From Protula sp. h YS-2021 (taxonomy: Eukaryota > Annelida > Polychaeta > Sabellida > Serpulidae), in NCBI GenBank assembly GCA_949752745.1, contig OX457026.1:47253256-47317255 (forward strand): a stretch of 64,000 nucleotides of DNA. Direction: 5' to 3'. Position numbers and translations under genes: made by a program. Of this stretch, positions 1-12,332 are shown piece after piece. Position 1 is the first letter of the stretch; each line of letters starts with the position of its first letter. Under the pieces are notes generated by a model. It did not search any database. It had not been told where the DNA came from and saw only the letters and a program-made list of their open reading frames with translations.

Positions 1-640
1 ATCGTGTGAAATTTCCATAGTGGGAATTTCGGCAAGATCAATCGTGGGAACGTGGGATGATTGGTAATGTTATACAGCTGTCTCCGTATATCAGCCCAGC
101 ACTGCAACATCCCGTTGTCATTGCATATACAACTCACAGCGATTGACGCTCCCAAAGCTACTGTAAAAATGTTCACCACTTTTAGATAGATTTCCTTTCC
201 GATGCATGCTATCCACGCAATAGAAAGAACCTTTTGCCGCCTCGCAGTTAGAACAGTCATATCCCACCATTCATCCATCGACCAATGAGAATGACTGAAT
301 CCTTTGGTATTACGACATTGATAACATAAAGCTTTTTCTTTAAGCCTCAAACAGATGGGTACAAACTGATCCAGCCTTGGGTGGGTGGGTGGAAGAACAG
401 ACTAAAAGTGGAGAAGCGAATTATGCTTTAAAAGCTAGTTTTACGAAATAAAACGTAAGATTTACTTCGCAGTAGCTTTGAATTCGCTTATCTCCACTTT
501 AAATGGTAAGGAAGCCTACCATTCTGCATTACACGAAGAGGTCGCGAATTACACTATGACCCGCAAAAGGCCAGGCAAGCCTGTCGTCGCCTTATCTCTC
601 ATGCCACGGAACCGGCGACGAACATCGGAGTGGCATCAGG
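1..640. other. No gene seen; sequence before the satellite
   Basis: No exon, transposon protein or RNA gene is recognisable. Around 440-495 the motif of an 'acttcgca...agctttgaattcgcttatctccac' type resembles a stretch near 10725-10760 (opposite strand) and 37620-37650. This suggests the end of a dispersed short element. Confidence 0.5.
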
Positions 641-3600
641 GCCTCGGCGTGGCAGGAGAGCTTTTTGCATTTTTACACGGATTTCTGCTTTTGAAAGATT
701 TCTTTTGAAATAAAATAGGAAGATAATCACATTCTTCGCTAAAATAAACACTTATAGACACAAAAACAAGCAAAATGGGAGAGTATTGGGTCGGGGTGAC
801 ATCAGAGAGTCGGGTGGCATCAGAGCTCTGCTGGCTGGGAGGAGAGCTTTTAGCATTTTTACACGGATTTCTGCTTTTAAAAGTTTTCTTTTGACACAAA
901 ATAGGAAGATAATCACATTGTTCGTTAAATGAAACACTTATAGACACAAAAAAAAACAAGCTAAACGGGAGGGTATTGGGCCGGAGTGACATCAGAGCCT
1001 CGGGGTTGCAGGAGAGCTTTGTGCCCGTTTTGAACGGATCTACATATTTTTCTGATAGCTTTATTATTCTAATAAGTACATTTTCCCATTTTACATCGAT
1101 TCAAATCGTTACTGTTTTAAAATCTAACGAAATAAAGCATTACTGGGCCGGGATGGCACCAGAGTCCTGCGGGGTGGCAGAAGAACTTCGTGCATTTTTA
1201 CACGGATTTCTGCTTTTGAAAGTTTTCTTTTGACATAAAATAGGAAGAAAATCACATTCTTCGCTAAATGAAACACTTATAGACACAAAAACAAGCAAAA
1301 TGGGAGAGTATTAGGCCGGGGTGACATCAGAGTCTCGGGCTGGCATCAGAGCTCTGCCGGGAGGCAGGAGAGGTTTTTGTATTTTGAAACGTATTTCTGC
1401 ATCCCAGAGTTTTCTTCGGACCCCAGATAGAAAGAAAATCACATTCTTCGTTAAGTTAAACCTTTAGGAGCACAAAACCAGGCAAAATGGCAGAGTATTG
1501 GACAGGGGTGGCATCAGAGCCTCAGGGTATCATGATAGCTTTTTGCCCACTTTGAACGGATCTCCATATTCTTTCTGCCATCTTTATTATTCTAATGAGT
1601 AGATTTTCCCATTTTACATCCATTCAAATCGTTACTGTTTTAAAATCGAACGAAATAAAGCGGTACTGGGCCGGGGTGGTAGCAGAGTCCTTCGGGGAGG
1701 CAGAAGAGCTTTTTGCATTTTTACACGGATTTCTGCTTTTGAAAGTTTTTTTTCTTTGACATAAAACAGGAAGAAAATCACATTCTTCGCTAAATGAAAC
1801 ATTAATAGACACAAAAAACAAGCAAAACGGGAGAGTATTAGGCCGGGGTGACATCAGAGCCTCGGACTGGCATCAGAGCTGCCGGGAGGCAGGAGAGGTT
1901 TTTGTATTTTGAAACGTATTTCTGCATCCCAGAGTTTTCTTCGGACCCCAGATAGAAAGAAAATCACATTCTTTGTTAAGTTAAACCTTTAAGGGCACAA
2001 AACCAGGCAAAATGGCAGAGTATTGGACCGGGGTGGCATCAGAGCCTCGGGGTATCGCGATAGCTTTTTGCCCACTTTGAACGGATCTCCATATTTTTTT
2101 TGCCATCTTTATTATTCTAATAAGTACATTTTCCCATTTTACATCCATTCAAATCGTTACTGTTTTAAAAACGAACGAAATAAAGCGGTACTGGGCCGGG
2201 GTGTCAGCAGAGTCCTTCGGGGAGGCAGAAGAGCTTTTTGCATTTTTACACGGACTTCTGCTTTTGAAAGTTTTCTTCAAAAATAGGAAAAGACTCACAT
2301 TCTTCGCTAAATGAAACACTTATAGACACAAAAAAACAAGCTAAACGGGAGGGTATTGGGCCGGAGTGACATCAGAGCCTCGGGGTTGCAGGAGAGCTTT
2401 GTGCCCGTTTTGAACGGATCTACATATTTTTCTGATAGCTTTATTATTCTAATAAGTACATTTTCCCATTTTACATCGATTCAAATCGTTACTGTTTTAA
2501 AATCTAACGAAATAAAGCATTACTGGGCCGGGATGGCACCAGAGTCCTGCGGGGTGGCAGAAGAACTTCGTGCATTTTTACACGGATTTCTGCTTTTGAA
2601 AGTTTTCTTTTGACATAAAATAGGAAGAAAATCACATTCTTCGCTAAATGAAACACTTATAGACACAAAAACAAGCAAAATGGGAGAGTATTAGGCCGGG
2701 GTGACATCAGAGTCTCGGGCTGGCATCAGAGCTCTGCCGGGAGGCAGGAGAGGTTTTTGTATTTTGAAACGTATTTCTGCATCCCAGAGTTTTCTTCGGA
2801 CCCCAGATAGAAAGAAAATCACATTCTTCGTTAAGTTAAACCTTTAGGAGCACAAAACCAGGCAAAATGGCAGAGTATTGGGTCGGGGTGACATCAGAGA
2901 GTCGGGTGGCATCAGAGCTCTGCTGGCTGGGAGGAGAGCTTTTAGCATTTTTACACGGATTTCTGCTTTTAAAAGTTTTCTTTTGACACAAAATAGGAAG
3001 ATAATCACATTGTTCGTTAAATGAAACACTTATAGACACAAAAAACAAGCAAAATGGGAGAGTATTAGGCCGGGGTGACATCAGAGCCGCGGGCTAGCAT
3101 CAGAGCTCTGCCGGGAGGCAGGAGAGGTTTTTGTATTTTGAAACGTATTTCTGCATCCCAGAGTTTTCTTCGGACCCCAGATAGAAAGAAAATCACATTC
3201 TTCGTTAAGTTAAACCTTTAGGAGCACAAAACCAGGCAAAATGGCAGAGTATTGGACAGGGGTGGCATCAGAGCCTCAGGGTATCATGATAGCTTTTTGC
3301 CCACTTTGAACGGATCTCCATATTCTTTCTGCCATCTTTATTATTCTAATGAGTAGATTTTCCCATTTTACATCCATTCAAATCGTTACTGTTTTAAAAT
3401 CGAACGAAATAAAGCGGTACTGGGCCGGGGTGGTAGCAGAGTCCTTCGGGGAGGCAGAAGAGCTTTTTGCATTTTTACACGGATTTCTGCTTTTGAAAGT
3501 TTTTTTTCTTTGACATAAAACAGGAAGAAAATCACATTCTTCGCTAAATGAAACATTAATAGACACAAAAAACAAGCAAAACGGGAGAGTATTAGGCCGG

Positions 3601-6600
3601 GGTGACATCAGAGCCTCGGACTGGCATCAGAGCTGCCGGGAGGCAGGAGAGGTTTTTGTATTTTGAATCGTATTTCTGCATCCCAGAGTTTTCTTCGGAC
3701 CCCAGATAGAAAGAAAATCACATTCTTCGTTAAGTTAAACCTTTAGGAGCACAAAACCAGGCAAAATGGCAGAGTATTGGACAGGGGTGGCATCAGAGCC
3801 TCGGGGTATCGCGATAGCTTTTTGCCCACTTTGAACGGATCTCCATATTTTTTCTGCCATCTTTATTATTCTAATAAGTAGATTTTCCCATTTTACATCC
3901 ATTCAAATCGTTACTGTTTTAAAAACGAACATAATAAAGCGGTACTGGGCCGGGGTGGCAGCAGAGTCCTTCGGGGAGGCAGAAGAGCAGCTTTTTGCAT
4001 TTTTACACGGACTTCTGCTTTTGAAAGTTTTCTTCAAAAATAGGAAAAAATCACATTCTTCGCTAAATGAAACACTTATAGACACAAAAAACAAGCTAAA
4101 CGGGAGGGTATTCGGCCGAGTGACATCAGAGCCTCGGGGTGGCAGGAGAGCCTTGTGCCCGTTTTGAACGGATCTACATATTTTTCTGATAGCTTTATTA
4201 TTCTGTTAAGTACATTATCCCATTTTACGTCGTTTCAAATCATTACCGTTTTAAAATCGAACTAAATAAAGCGGTTCTGGGCCGGGGTGGCACCAGAGTA
4301 CTGCGGGGTGTCAGGAGAGCTTTTTTGCATTTTCACACGGATTTCTGCTTTTGAAAGTTTTTTTTTGACACAAAATAGGAAGAAAATCACATTCTTCGCT
4401 AAATGAAACACTTATAGACACAAAAAACAAGCAAAATGGGAGAGTATTAGGCCGGGGAGACATCAGAGCCTCGGGCTGGCATCAGAGCTCTGCCGGGAGG
4501 CAGGAGAGCTTTTTGTATTTTAAAACGTATTTCTGCATCCCAGAGTTTTCTTCGGACCTCAGATAGAAAGAAAATCACATTCTTCGTTAAGTTAAACCTT
4601 TAGGGGCACAAAACCAGGCAAAATGGCAGAGCATTGGGCCGGGAGGCATCAGAGACTCGGGGTATCAGGATAGCTGTTTGCCCATTTTGAACGGATCTAT
4701 ATACTTTTCTGCCATCTTTATTATTCTAATAAGTAGATCTTCCCATTTTACATCGATTCAAATCGTTACTGTTTTAAAATCTAACGAAATAAAGCATTAC
4801 TGGGCCGGGATGGCATCAGAGTGCTGCGGGGTGGCAGAAGAACTTTTTGCATTTTTACACGGATTTCTGCTTTTGAAAGTTTTCTTTTGACATAAAATAG
4901 GAAGAAAATCACATTCTTCGCTAGATGAAACACTTTTAGACACAAAAAACAAGCAAAATGGGAGAGTATTAGGCCGGGGTGACATCAGAGCCTCGGGCTG
5001 GCATCAGAGCTCTGCCGGGAGGCAGGAGAGGTTTTTGTATTTTGAAACGTATTTCTGCACCCCAGAGTTTTCATCGGACCCCAGATAGAAAGAAAATCAC
5101 ATTCTTCGTTAAGTTAAACCTTTAGGGGCACAAAACCAGGCAAAATGGCAGAGTATTGGACCGGGATGGCATCAGAGCTTCGGGGTATCAGGATAGCTTT
5201 TTGCCCACTTTGAACGGATCTCCATATTTTTTCTGCCATCTTTATTATTCTAATATAGATTTTCCCATTTTACATCCATTCAAATCGTTACTGTTTTAAA
5301 ATCGAACGAAATAAAGCTTTACTGGGCTGGGGTGGCAGCAAAGTCCTGCGGGGAGGCAGAAGAGCTTTTTGCATTATTACACGGATTTCTGCCTTTGAAA
5401 GTTTTCTTCAAAAATAGGAACAAAATCACATTCTTCGCTAAATGAAACACTTATAGACACAAAAAACAAGCTAAACAGGAGGGTTTTGGGCCGGGGTGAC
5501 ATCAGAGCCTCGGGGTGGCAGGAGAGCTTTTTGCATTTTTATACGGATTTCTGCTTTTGAAAGTTTACTTTTGACCTAAAATAGGAAGATAATCACATTG
5601 CTTGCTAAGTGAAACAACTATAGACACAAAAACAAAGCAAAATGGGAGAGTATTGGGCCGGGGTGACATCAGAGCCTCAGCGTGTTATCAGAGCTCTGCC
5701 GGGGTGGCCGGAGAGTTTTTTTGTATTTTAAAATGTATTTCTGCATCCCAGAGTTTTCTTCGGACCCCAGATAGAAAGAAAATCACATTCTTCGTTAAGT
5801 TAAACCTTTAGGGGCACAAAACCAGGCAAAATGGCAGATTATTGGGCCGGGGTGGCATCAGAGCCTCGGGGTGTCAGGATAGCTTTTTGCCCATTTTGAA
5901 CGGCTCTCCATATTTTTCTGCCTTCTTTATTATTCTAATAAGTACATTTTACATCGATTCAAATCGTTACTGTTTTAAAATCGAACAAAATAAAGCGGTA
6001 CTGGGCCGAGGTTGCACCAGAGTCCTGCGGGGTGGCAGAAGAGCTTTTTGCATTTTTACACGGATTTCTGCTTTTGAAAGTTTTCTTTTGACATAAAAAT
6101 AGGAAGATAATCACATTCTTCGCTCAATGAAACACTTATAGACACAAAAAAACAAGCAAAATGGCAGATTATTGGGCCGGGGTGACATCAGAGCCTCGGG
6201 GTGGCATCAGAGCTCTGCCGGGAGGCAGGAGAGCTTTTTGTATTTTAAACGTATTTCTGTATCCCAGAGTTTTCTTCGGACCTCAGGTAGAAAGACAATC
6301 ACATTCTTCGTTAATTTAAACCTTTAGGGACACAAAACCAGGCAAAATGGCAAAGTATTGGACCGGGGTGGCATCAGAGCCTCGGGGTGGCAGGAGAACG
6401 TTTTGCCCGTTTCGAACAGATCTACATATTTTTCTGCCATCTTTGTTATTCTATTAAGTACATTACCCCATTTTTTGTCGATTAAAATCGTTACCGTTTT
6501 AAAATCGAAGGAAATTCTTCTTTCGAAAGTTTACTTTTGACATAAAATAGGAAGATAATCACATTGTTCGCTAAATGGCACACTTATAGACACAAAAAAC

Positions 6601-7135
6601 AAGCAAAATGGCAGATTATTGGGCCGGGGTGACATCAGAGCCTCGGGGTGGCATCAGAGCTCTGCCGGGAGGCAGGAGAGCTTTTTGTATTTTAAACGTA
6701 TTTCTGTATCCCAGAGTTTTCTTCGGACCTCAGGTAGAAAGACAATCACATTCTTCGTTAATTTAAACCTTTAGGGACACAAAACCAGGCAAAATGGCAA
6801 AGTATTGGACCGGGGTGGCATCAGAGCCTCGGGGTGGCAGGAGAACGTTTTGCCCGTTTCGAACAGATCTACATATTTTTCTGCCATCTTTGTTATTCTA
6901 TTAAGTACATTACCCCATTTTTTGTCGATTAAAATCGTTACCGTTTTAAAATCGAAGGAAATTCTTCTTTCGAAAGTTTACTTTTGACATAAAATAGGAA
7001 GATAATCACATTGTTCGCTAAATGACACACTTATAGACACAAAAACAAGCAAACTGGGAGAGTATTGGGCCAGGGTGACATCAGAGCCTCGGGCTGGCAT
7101 CAGAGCTCTGCGGGGTGGCAGGAGAGCCTTTTGTA
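641..7135. repeat. Satellite array, ~165-190 bp monomers in higher-order arrangement
   Basis: The phrase 'ggccggggtgacatcagagcctcgg' or a close variant recurs about 36 times at 165-190 bp spacing. At least three monomer types alternate. One has 'acacggatttctgcttttgaaag'. One has 'cccactttgaacggatctccatat' and 'catttcaaatcgttactg'-like text. One has 'gtatttctgcatcccagagttttcttcggac'. Larger blocks are copied: 961-1500 equals 2341-2880 (540 bp, offset 1380), and 1366-1914 matches 3120-3668 (offset 1754) with about one difference. Short open frames here repeat with the monomers on both strands and are not genes. Confidence 0.9.
6161..7054. repeat. Direct tandem duplication of a 447-bp block within the satellite
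   Basis: 6161-6607 is repeated at 6608-7054 with almost no differences. The block lacks part of one monomer, so it is a shortened higher-order unit. The near identity indicates a recent duplication event. Confidence 0.85.
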
Positions 7136-7224
7136 TTGTACTCGTACGGTCCGGAGTCGGAATTGGAAAAGGCAAGTGATGAAACAGACGAGTCCTCCAA
7201 TCTTTCATATCCCCGATTGGCCTT

Positions 7225-7620
7225 CCGGGAAGTAGATTTCGTGCGCTAGCCAGGACGGGGCCAACGTCTGTTTAGAGATCCGACGGCAACAGGCAAGTGT
7301 TCTGCCCGGACTCCTTCCCCTCCAAACCTCAAACTACCAGGAGAAAATACTAGCCCTTCCGTAGCTTCTTCCCACCATTGCACCGAGGATGTACCTTTCA
7401 GAGGTACTATCAAAGAAACAGCCCGGCTCGTTAACGTCTCTTGCGGCACACCTTGTCTGGATACAGATGATTCCGCCATCAGGACGACATCTAAGACTAA
7501 GCTTCCCCATCAGGATTCGTTTACCGCACTTTGTACGAGTGAGGGCATCGAGAATGCAGTCACTGTGCATTTTAGTGAGTTCAAGAACATGGACGCACTA
7601 GTGATCAGAGCCACAAATGC
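7225..7620 (+). pseudogene. Gag-like fragment of a DIRS-type retroelement
   Basis: Around 7380-7500 the sequence is a diverged copy of the gag-like region at 39225-39330 (same 'gatatacc/gatgtacc...ttcaaagatgc' block) and of 8665-8720. No intact frame covers it. It starts close to the satellite edge, so the element was probably truncated there. Confidence 0.45.
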
Positions 7621-7744
7621 CTCTTGTTCTGGCGCTTCACTCTGCGAGGTCAGCCGTTTGCGAGGGTGGGGGGGGGCTGCTCCTTATCGGCGTCAGATTT
7701 CCCGCTTCTACCAGCGCCAGACGTGTAATTTAGAACTTATCAGC

Positions 7745-9050
7745 GGTGGCGCTGATAAGTTCTCTCGTTGCCATGGCTCTACACCGTTCTACGTAACCCT
7801 AACGCCATTGGCTTGACGAAGCTGCCGTGACTGAATAAGCAGAGCGTCAATTTGGTTTATACGTTTCTAGCTAGATTCACGAGTTTACTGCCCCTCTGCC
7901 CTTGTGGGTTTGTCGGGGCATTAGGTAGCACTGCCCATTTGGGTAGAGGCACCGATTTGAAGGGAAGAGCCAAGTGGCTCTGCCCATTTTGGTGAGAAGG
8001 GTTAGCAAAAGTTGGCATTCTCTTGTGACTCGCTACCCACGGGGGTTATCCCTGGTGCCCGTACCCCCCCCCCTATCTAGTCAAATGTAAATAGGAAAAA
8101 GGGTAGAACAGGACCAAACAAGAAGGGTTTGTTGCATGATAGTGCAATTTTCTGTTACAAGCATGGCAGAAACAGAAGGCTCTGTGCGCAAGGCCATTCG
8201 TCGTTTGTTAGCAAGTCTGCGGAAGGATTAGTACTATGCGAGGGGCAGAAGACATACAATGAATGTGAGTAACTCTATCATACGGAGTGGAAGGCGAAAG
8301 TGGCAACGGGTATGAAGAACCAGAGATGCAAAGAGCAGCCCGAGCAACGCAGAAAGCAGAAGGCGCGTTCTGAATCTAAGGCTACGCCTGTCAGAATCTG
8401 CTAGAATCTGTCAGAGTCCCGACTAGGCAAAAAACAAGCTAAATCTGTCTTCAGAGACAATAGCTGAGTAAGACAGAGAGGACATCCATCCACAAGGGGT
8501 ACTGCACCTACGGAATTATCCGGCTCCTAGGGATCGCCGAAAAAAAAACAGAGTAGTATTGCAGGGACCAAGCGACGGCACGCAGGCGCTCAATCTGCAC
8601 CCAAACTCTCCCCCAACCCTACCGTCTCAGCACATCACTCTGCAGAAACGACGTGAATTTTGCCGCAGGATATACCGTTCAGAGAAGTAATTAAAGAAAC
8701 TACACGACTGGAAGGGGCAGAAGCGTACAATCCGTACGCATGAAGCCTCCCATTCAACTGAACTCTCCAAGAGAAGAGCCAGAGCTGGAGTCATTTCTGC
8801 CAGAGACAGTTCCAGCAAATGGACTTATATGAGGGCAAGATCATGGCGCAACTCCACCCATCCAAGCAGCGGGAATCAGATCTGCAACGTATAGATCTGC
8901 GGACATACAGCAACCCGCCAAAAGAACAGTAGATGCCCTGAGTAAAACCAGACTCGAGTATCCCACTTGTGGAAAAGACTCTAAAGCCTAGCTGGTCCTC
9001 GGTCAAAGGAGATAGGGAGTTAGGACATTCCAGCATTTTGAGTTAAGCAG
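7745..9050 (+). mobile_element. DIRS-like retroelement, 5' region and gag remnant
   Basis: 7760-8100 matches 38016-38340 in order: 'ctctcgttgcc', 'cgccattggcttg', 'tatacgtttctagctagattcacgag', 'cccttgtgggttt'. 8100-8190 matches the segment leading to the gag start at 38463. 8600-9050 matches gag at 39140-39620. Many stops and indels are present, so this copy is dead. No reverse transcriptase, RNase H or recombinase follows it here. Confidence 0.6.
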
Positions 9051-9094
9051 AACTGTTCCCTAGAACAGAAGACGTAAGAGACGGTCGGTCAGCG

Positions 9095-9560
9095 GACCAG
9101 ACGTTACGTAAAACCGTGCGCTCGTCGCCCCCTACTATGTCCAGTTCAGCTACTGTCTCTGAGAAGGCTCTGGATGGCTCTGGCTTTTTGCGTTTGCGTT
9201 TGGTGCCAGCTGTATCTGACTCTGCCCCGGTACCAAACGAATGGGCGTTGAAGAATTACTGAACTCGCCTTTTCCATTGTGCTAGAGGTGTAGTCCGGTG
9301 CAATGAAAAGGTAGAGGGCTTTGTATCAACTCCTTCTATGGTCGTTTTTTGCCCTGTTCCTGTAGATTGCACGCCACTCTCTGTCGGTTAACTGCTCACA
9401 CTCAGGGCAGGTATTCGCCTCCACACACAGCGCCAGACCCCGATCTCTTCTGCAGCGATCACACACTGAATGAAAATTTAGCAAGGTGGGCGGGTGTGAA
9501 CACGGCAATTCCTTCGTGTTGGACCGTAGGGTGGCCTCTGCCATGTCTGAAAAGCAAGCA
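9095..9560 (-). pseudogene. Cys-rich Gag-like fragment, opposite orientation
   Basis: An open frame at 9326-9544 encodes a short Cys cluster: C-x2-C, then about eight residues, C, five residues, C-x2-C, followed by an 'LTDREW' segment. Such Cys clusters sit near the N-terminus of Gag in DIRS/Ngaro-type retroelements, so I assign it tentatively to the same class as its neighbour. The orientation is opposite to 7745-9050, meaning a separate insertion or an inversion. A host protein is possible but has no support. Confidence 0.35.
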
Positions 9561-9734
9561 GAAAGAAGAGACCATAAGAGACTGCATCAGTGAATGCAAG
9601 CCAACAGCTAAAAACAACGCTTAGGTTATCGCTCTCAGTGATATGCAGAGCTTTAGTTTGAATTACATCATCTAAAATAATCGCAATGTTGATGATTCAG
9701 ATGAACAAAGGCGAAAAACTCTTCTTTCTAGAAC

Positions 9735-9935
9735 ATGTACCCCTATGGGACCATGTTCCCATAGGTCCAACAGTCCCATGCTCCTATATGAGAACATGTT
9801 CCCATAAAGACCATATGCTCCTATGGGACCGTGAACCCATAGTCCCATGGTACCCTAGGGACCCATGTTCCCATGAGACCCAGTGTCCCATGTTCCCATG
9901 CGTCCCATGGGGACATGATCCCATGCGGAGGCATG
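9735..9935. repeat. Cluster of self-complementary GTCCCATG/CATGGGAC motifs
   Basis: In about 200 bp, 'tcccat', 'atggga', 'catgttccca' and 'cctatggg' recur more than 15 times on both strands. Examples are 'atgggaccatgttcccatagg' and 'cccatggtaccctaggg'. The block can fold into many alternative hairpins. Long frames crossing it are repeat artefacts. Confidence 0.8.
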
Positions 9936-9939
9936 AGAC

Positions 9940-11010
9940 GTCCCGTAAACCTGTAATAACCAGTCTGGGAATACGTGGGATTACGGTCCCTGTGGTCACG
10001 TGGGCCGTTGCTATGGTCTCCAAAAGGGGCCTACGGTGGGACTATGCCCGTTCTGAGACCCATAACGGGCGTATGGTCCCAAGGCTGCCACAAGCTCGAA
10101 AAAACGTCTCAAAACAGCTTTTTCGCCCGGACAAATTTCTATCTTGCAGAGCTTGCAGATACAAGATAAGAAAAGTCCTGTTTGGAGTGCAAGCTTTAGT
10201 AAAAACCGGCCTTTTCTGCTATGGCACGGTAAGCTGTAAAAGGCAATGCGGACTGCAAAGACTCGAAACAACTCCTGAGGATGTGTGCTCGAAGCAGTGC
10301 TTGTAATACTCGATCTTGCAGCTTCTGGTGGAGAAAAAGAGGCACACTTCTCGGGACTATCGACATGTCACCGCTTACGTGCAAACTCAAATTCTGCCAG
10401 AACGAAGTTACAAGTGCTATATTTTCCTGGAAACTGAACCAAATTTATCCAACTTCCAGAGAGTGATAAACTAGTCCTTTATCAGTTAAATAAACTAAAC
10501 AAAAAGCAAATCCGCACCTTTCCACTAGTTCTCGAACGAAAAATTCGTGGAGCACACAGAATGGCGTGTGTTTTCAAACACACGCTTATAGGGAATGCCC
10601 ATTGTCAGTCATGACGAAATACCAGAGGATTCCCTCATTTTGACTGGTTTTCTGCAGACACAACAAAGTTTGTTTTTATTCTGCGTGAAAGGTTAAAATG
10701 GAGAGGGAACCCATCTAAAAGTTGGGATAAGTGAATTCAAAGCTTTTGCGAAGTAAAACGACAGATTAGTTTCTCGGTGTGTTCCCCCACAGTATATATG
10801 TCCCTTCTCGTCTGCTTTGTTGGACTTAAGGATCCAAGTAGCATAAATGGGTGAGGGGAAAGCATGGATATGAGCTACCGGCCTAATATGTACAGCATAG
10901 CAGCTGTCTAACGAAAGCTGTAAGACATTTACGGAAACATTTTTTCTAAAACATATGAAGCACCATGAGATGTGCAAATGTAAAATATCAAGTCAACATG
11001 TCGTTAATGG
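9940..11010. other. Intronic/intergenic DNA without recognised gene
   Basis: No coding similarity was seen on either strand. 10725-10760 carries the reverse complement of the 'acttcgca..agctttgaattc..cttatc' motif also found near 460-490. I looked for the next guanylyl cyclase exon (C-lobe of the kinase domain) on the minus strand and did not find it. Confidence 0.5.
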
Positions 11011-11016
11011 TCCTAC

Positions 11017-11182
11017 CTCTGTAATATGAATACGTATCTTCCTGTGGCTGCTGACGAAAACTACGCAAAGAATGAAGTCCAAAATCGGTTATTTTCAGCA
11101 CAAAACGGCTATCAACGACGCAGTTGGAGCTTTTCAAGTTGCCATGACTCCGAACTTCACTGCTATGAATGTAAGACATCCC
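11017..11182 (-). CDS. Receptor guanylyl cyclase exon (kinase-homology catalytic loop)
   Basis: This is a 166-bp exon with acceptor '..gcgacag|GGG' and donor '..CAGAG|gtagga'. It reads 55 codons plus one base from phase 0. The translation contains 'GMSYIH', '[20 protein letters not shown]' and 'TDFGL'. In membrane guanylyl cyclases (natriuretic peptide receptor type) the catalytic-loop HRD is replaced by HGNLKSSN, and the same is seen here. The domain is therefore a pseudokinase that regulates the cyclase. Phase matches the exon at 14460-14531. The 3' exons for the rest of the C-lobe, the coiled coil and the cyclase domain are not recognised downstream in the window. Confidence 0.88.
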
Positions 11183-11296
11183 CTGTCGCATGAAAAGAAT
11201 ATGGTTATTGCAATACGTGTATTTTCCTGCAAATATCAAAGAACATGCCTTTTTCGCCAACATGAAAAAAATGCAGATGACAAGCAGTTATGTTAA

Positions 11297-11640
11297 CCAC
11301 AAAACGCATCCCAGTAGGCAAAATGACGTCTTTAAGACGTCTATAAGACGTAATTTTCGGACCAACCTGACATCTTTAAGACGCCTGAAAAAGGTGGATT
11401 TTGCAACAAAAACGGACGTCCTTATTGAGACGTAAAAAAGACGTCGTCTTAAGACGTAAAAAAGATGCCCTGTTTTGACGTAAAAAAGACGTCGTTTTGG
11501 ACGTCTTTAAGACGTCTATTAAAGGTCGATTTTGCAACCAAAAAGGACGTCTTTTTGGGGACGTGAAAAGACGTAGTTTTCGGACGTATTTACGACATCT
11601 AGAAAAGGTCGATCCAATTTTTTCTGAGTCTGTTGTCAAT
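11297..11640. repeat. Repeats of the palindrome AAGACGTCTT
   Basis: 'gacgtctttaagacgtct', 'aaaaaagacgtcgt', 'ggacgtctttttgg' and similar units alternate with 'ggtcgattttgcaac'. 'gacgtc' or 'agacgt' occurs more than 15 times. The block is nearly self-complementary and lies in the intron just upstream (in gene direction) of the exon at 11017-11182. Confidence 0.8.
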
Positions 11641-12084
11641 TTTATAGGGAATAAAACTAGATTAAACGCAAGAAAATACAATATTTTGTTGCTCTATACA
11701 ATTGTATTGCTTCAGTATAAAATCAACGCATTGAATACACAATCACAAAATGCTTTAGCAATAAAAATCCTTGAAGCTAACCTGAATCATTATTCTTTTA
11801 CGCGAACACGCAAATACATAAGAAATACACGCTGCTATCTTATGAAATGCACAGTAAATCACAAAGTGCGCTGCGGAAAAGTGCTGAATCACAAATCGCA
11901 GTGAAGAAAGCGCGCCGAATCGCAAAGCGCGCTGAACAACAAAGCAAGTTCTTTGTAGTCCGAACTATTTTTTACTGTGCCGAATAGTTCATCGTTTCAC
12001 TGAGGCAGTGCGTACTCCAAACAGACGGATGGACGGGCAGACACACGGATCAGCCTCAAAAGAAGACGTTGCATCCGTTGAAAA
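11641..12084. other. Intron sequence between repeat block and Polinton A
   Basis: AT-rich, no gene seen. 11858-11945 holds four degenerate copies of 'aatcacaaagcgcgctga' (about 18-22 bp). Confidence 0.5.
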
Positions 12085-12332
12085 TGGTTTAGAAACTGCT
12101 GGGACTTTTCTGATTTTTCTGCTTTGGATGATGTAACAGACTTTTGTTGTGACTGAGTTGTTCGTAAATGACGTCCAAGAACTTGAGATATTTCTATTGC
12201 CTTTTCACGAGTTCGTTTCAGACGTAAAAGTTTATTCACTTTCCTTTTGATTTCACCATCTTTTCCCTTCTTTTCTAACAACATTTTATATTCATATTCA
12301 GGAATGAGGACCATTTTCAAAGTATGTTTCAT
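12085..12332 (-). pseudogene. Polinton conserved hypothetical (MKHTLK type), truncated
   Basis: It starts with MKHTLKMVLIPEYEYKMLLE and continues with a Lys/Arg/Glu-rich segment likely to form a coiled coil ('KRTREKAIEISQVLGRHLR'). The same protein occurs at 18363-18952, 51876-52435 and 56958-57517, always directly after the GGF gene. Here similarity ends near residue 80, so the C-terminal half is missing. Its ATG overlaps the stop of the GGF gene by four bases (ATGA). Function unknown; conserved position suggests a virion or packaging role. Confidence 0.65.

Noticed and set aside
478..7208. Many 60-135 residue open frames on both strands
   Set aside because: They recur with the satellite monomers, overlap each other in opposite strands and often begin with non-ATG codons. 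No protein family is recognisable.
9686..10306. 206-codon open frame on the plus strand
   Set aside because: Its first 80 codons are the GTCCCATG repeat cluster; low-complexity Pro/His/Cys composition and no domain. Overlapping frames on the minus strand are equally open.
11376..11904. Open frames over the GACGTC repeats
   Set aside because: The translation simply reflects the repeat (Lys/Thr/Ser/Phe patterns) on both strands; no conservation evidence.
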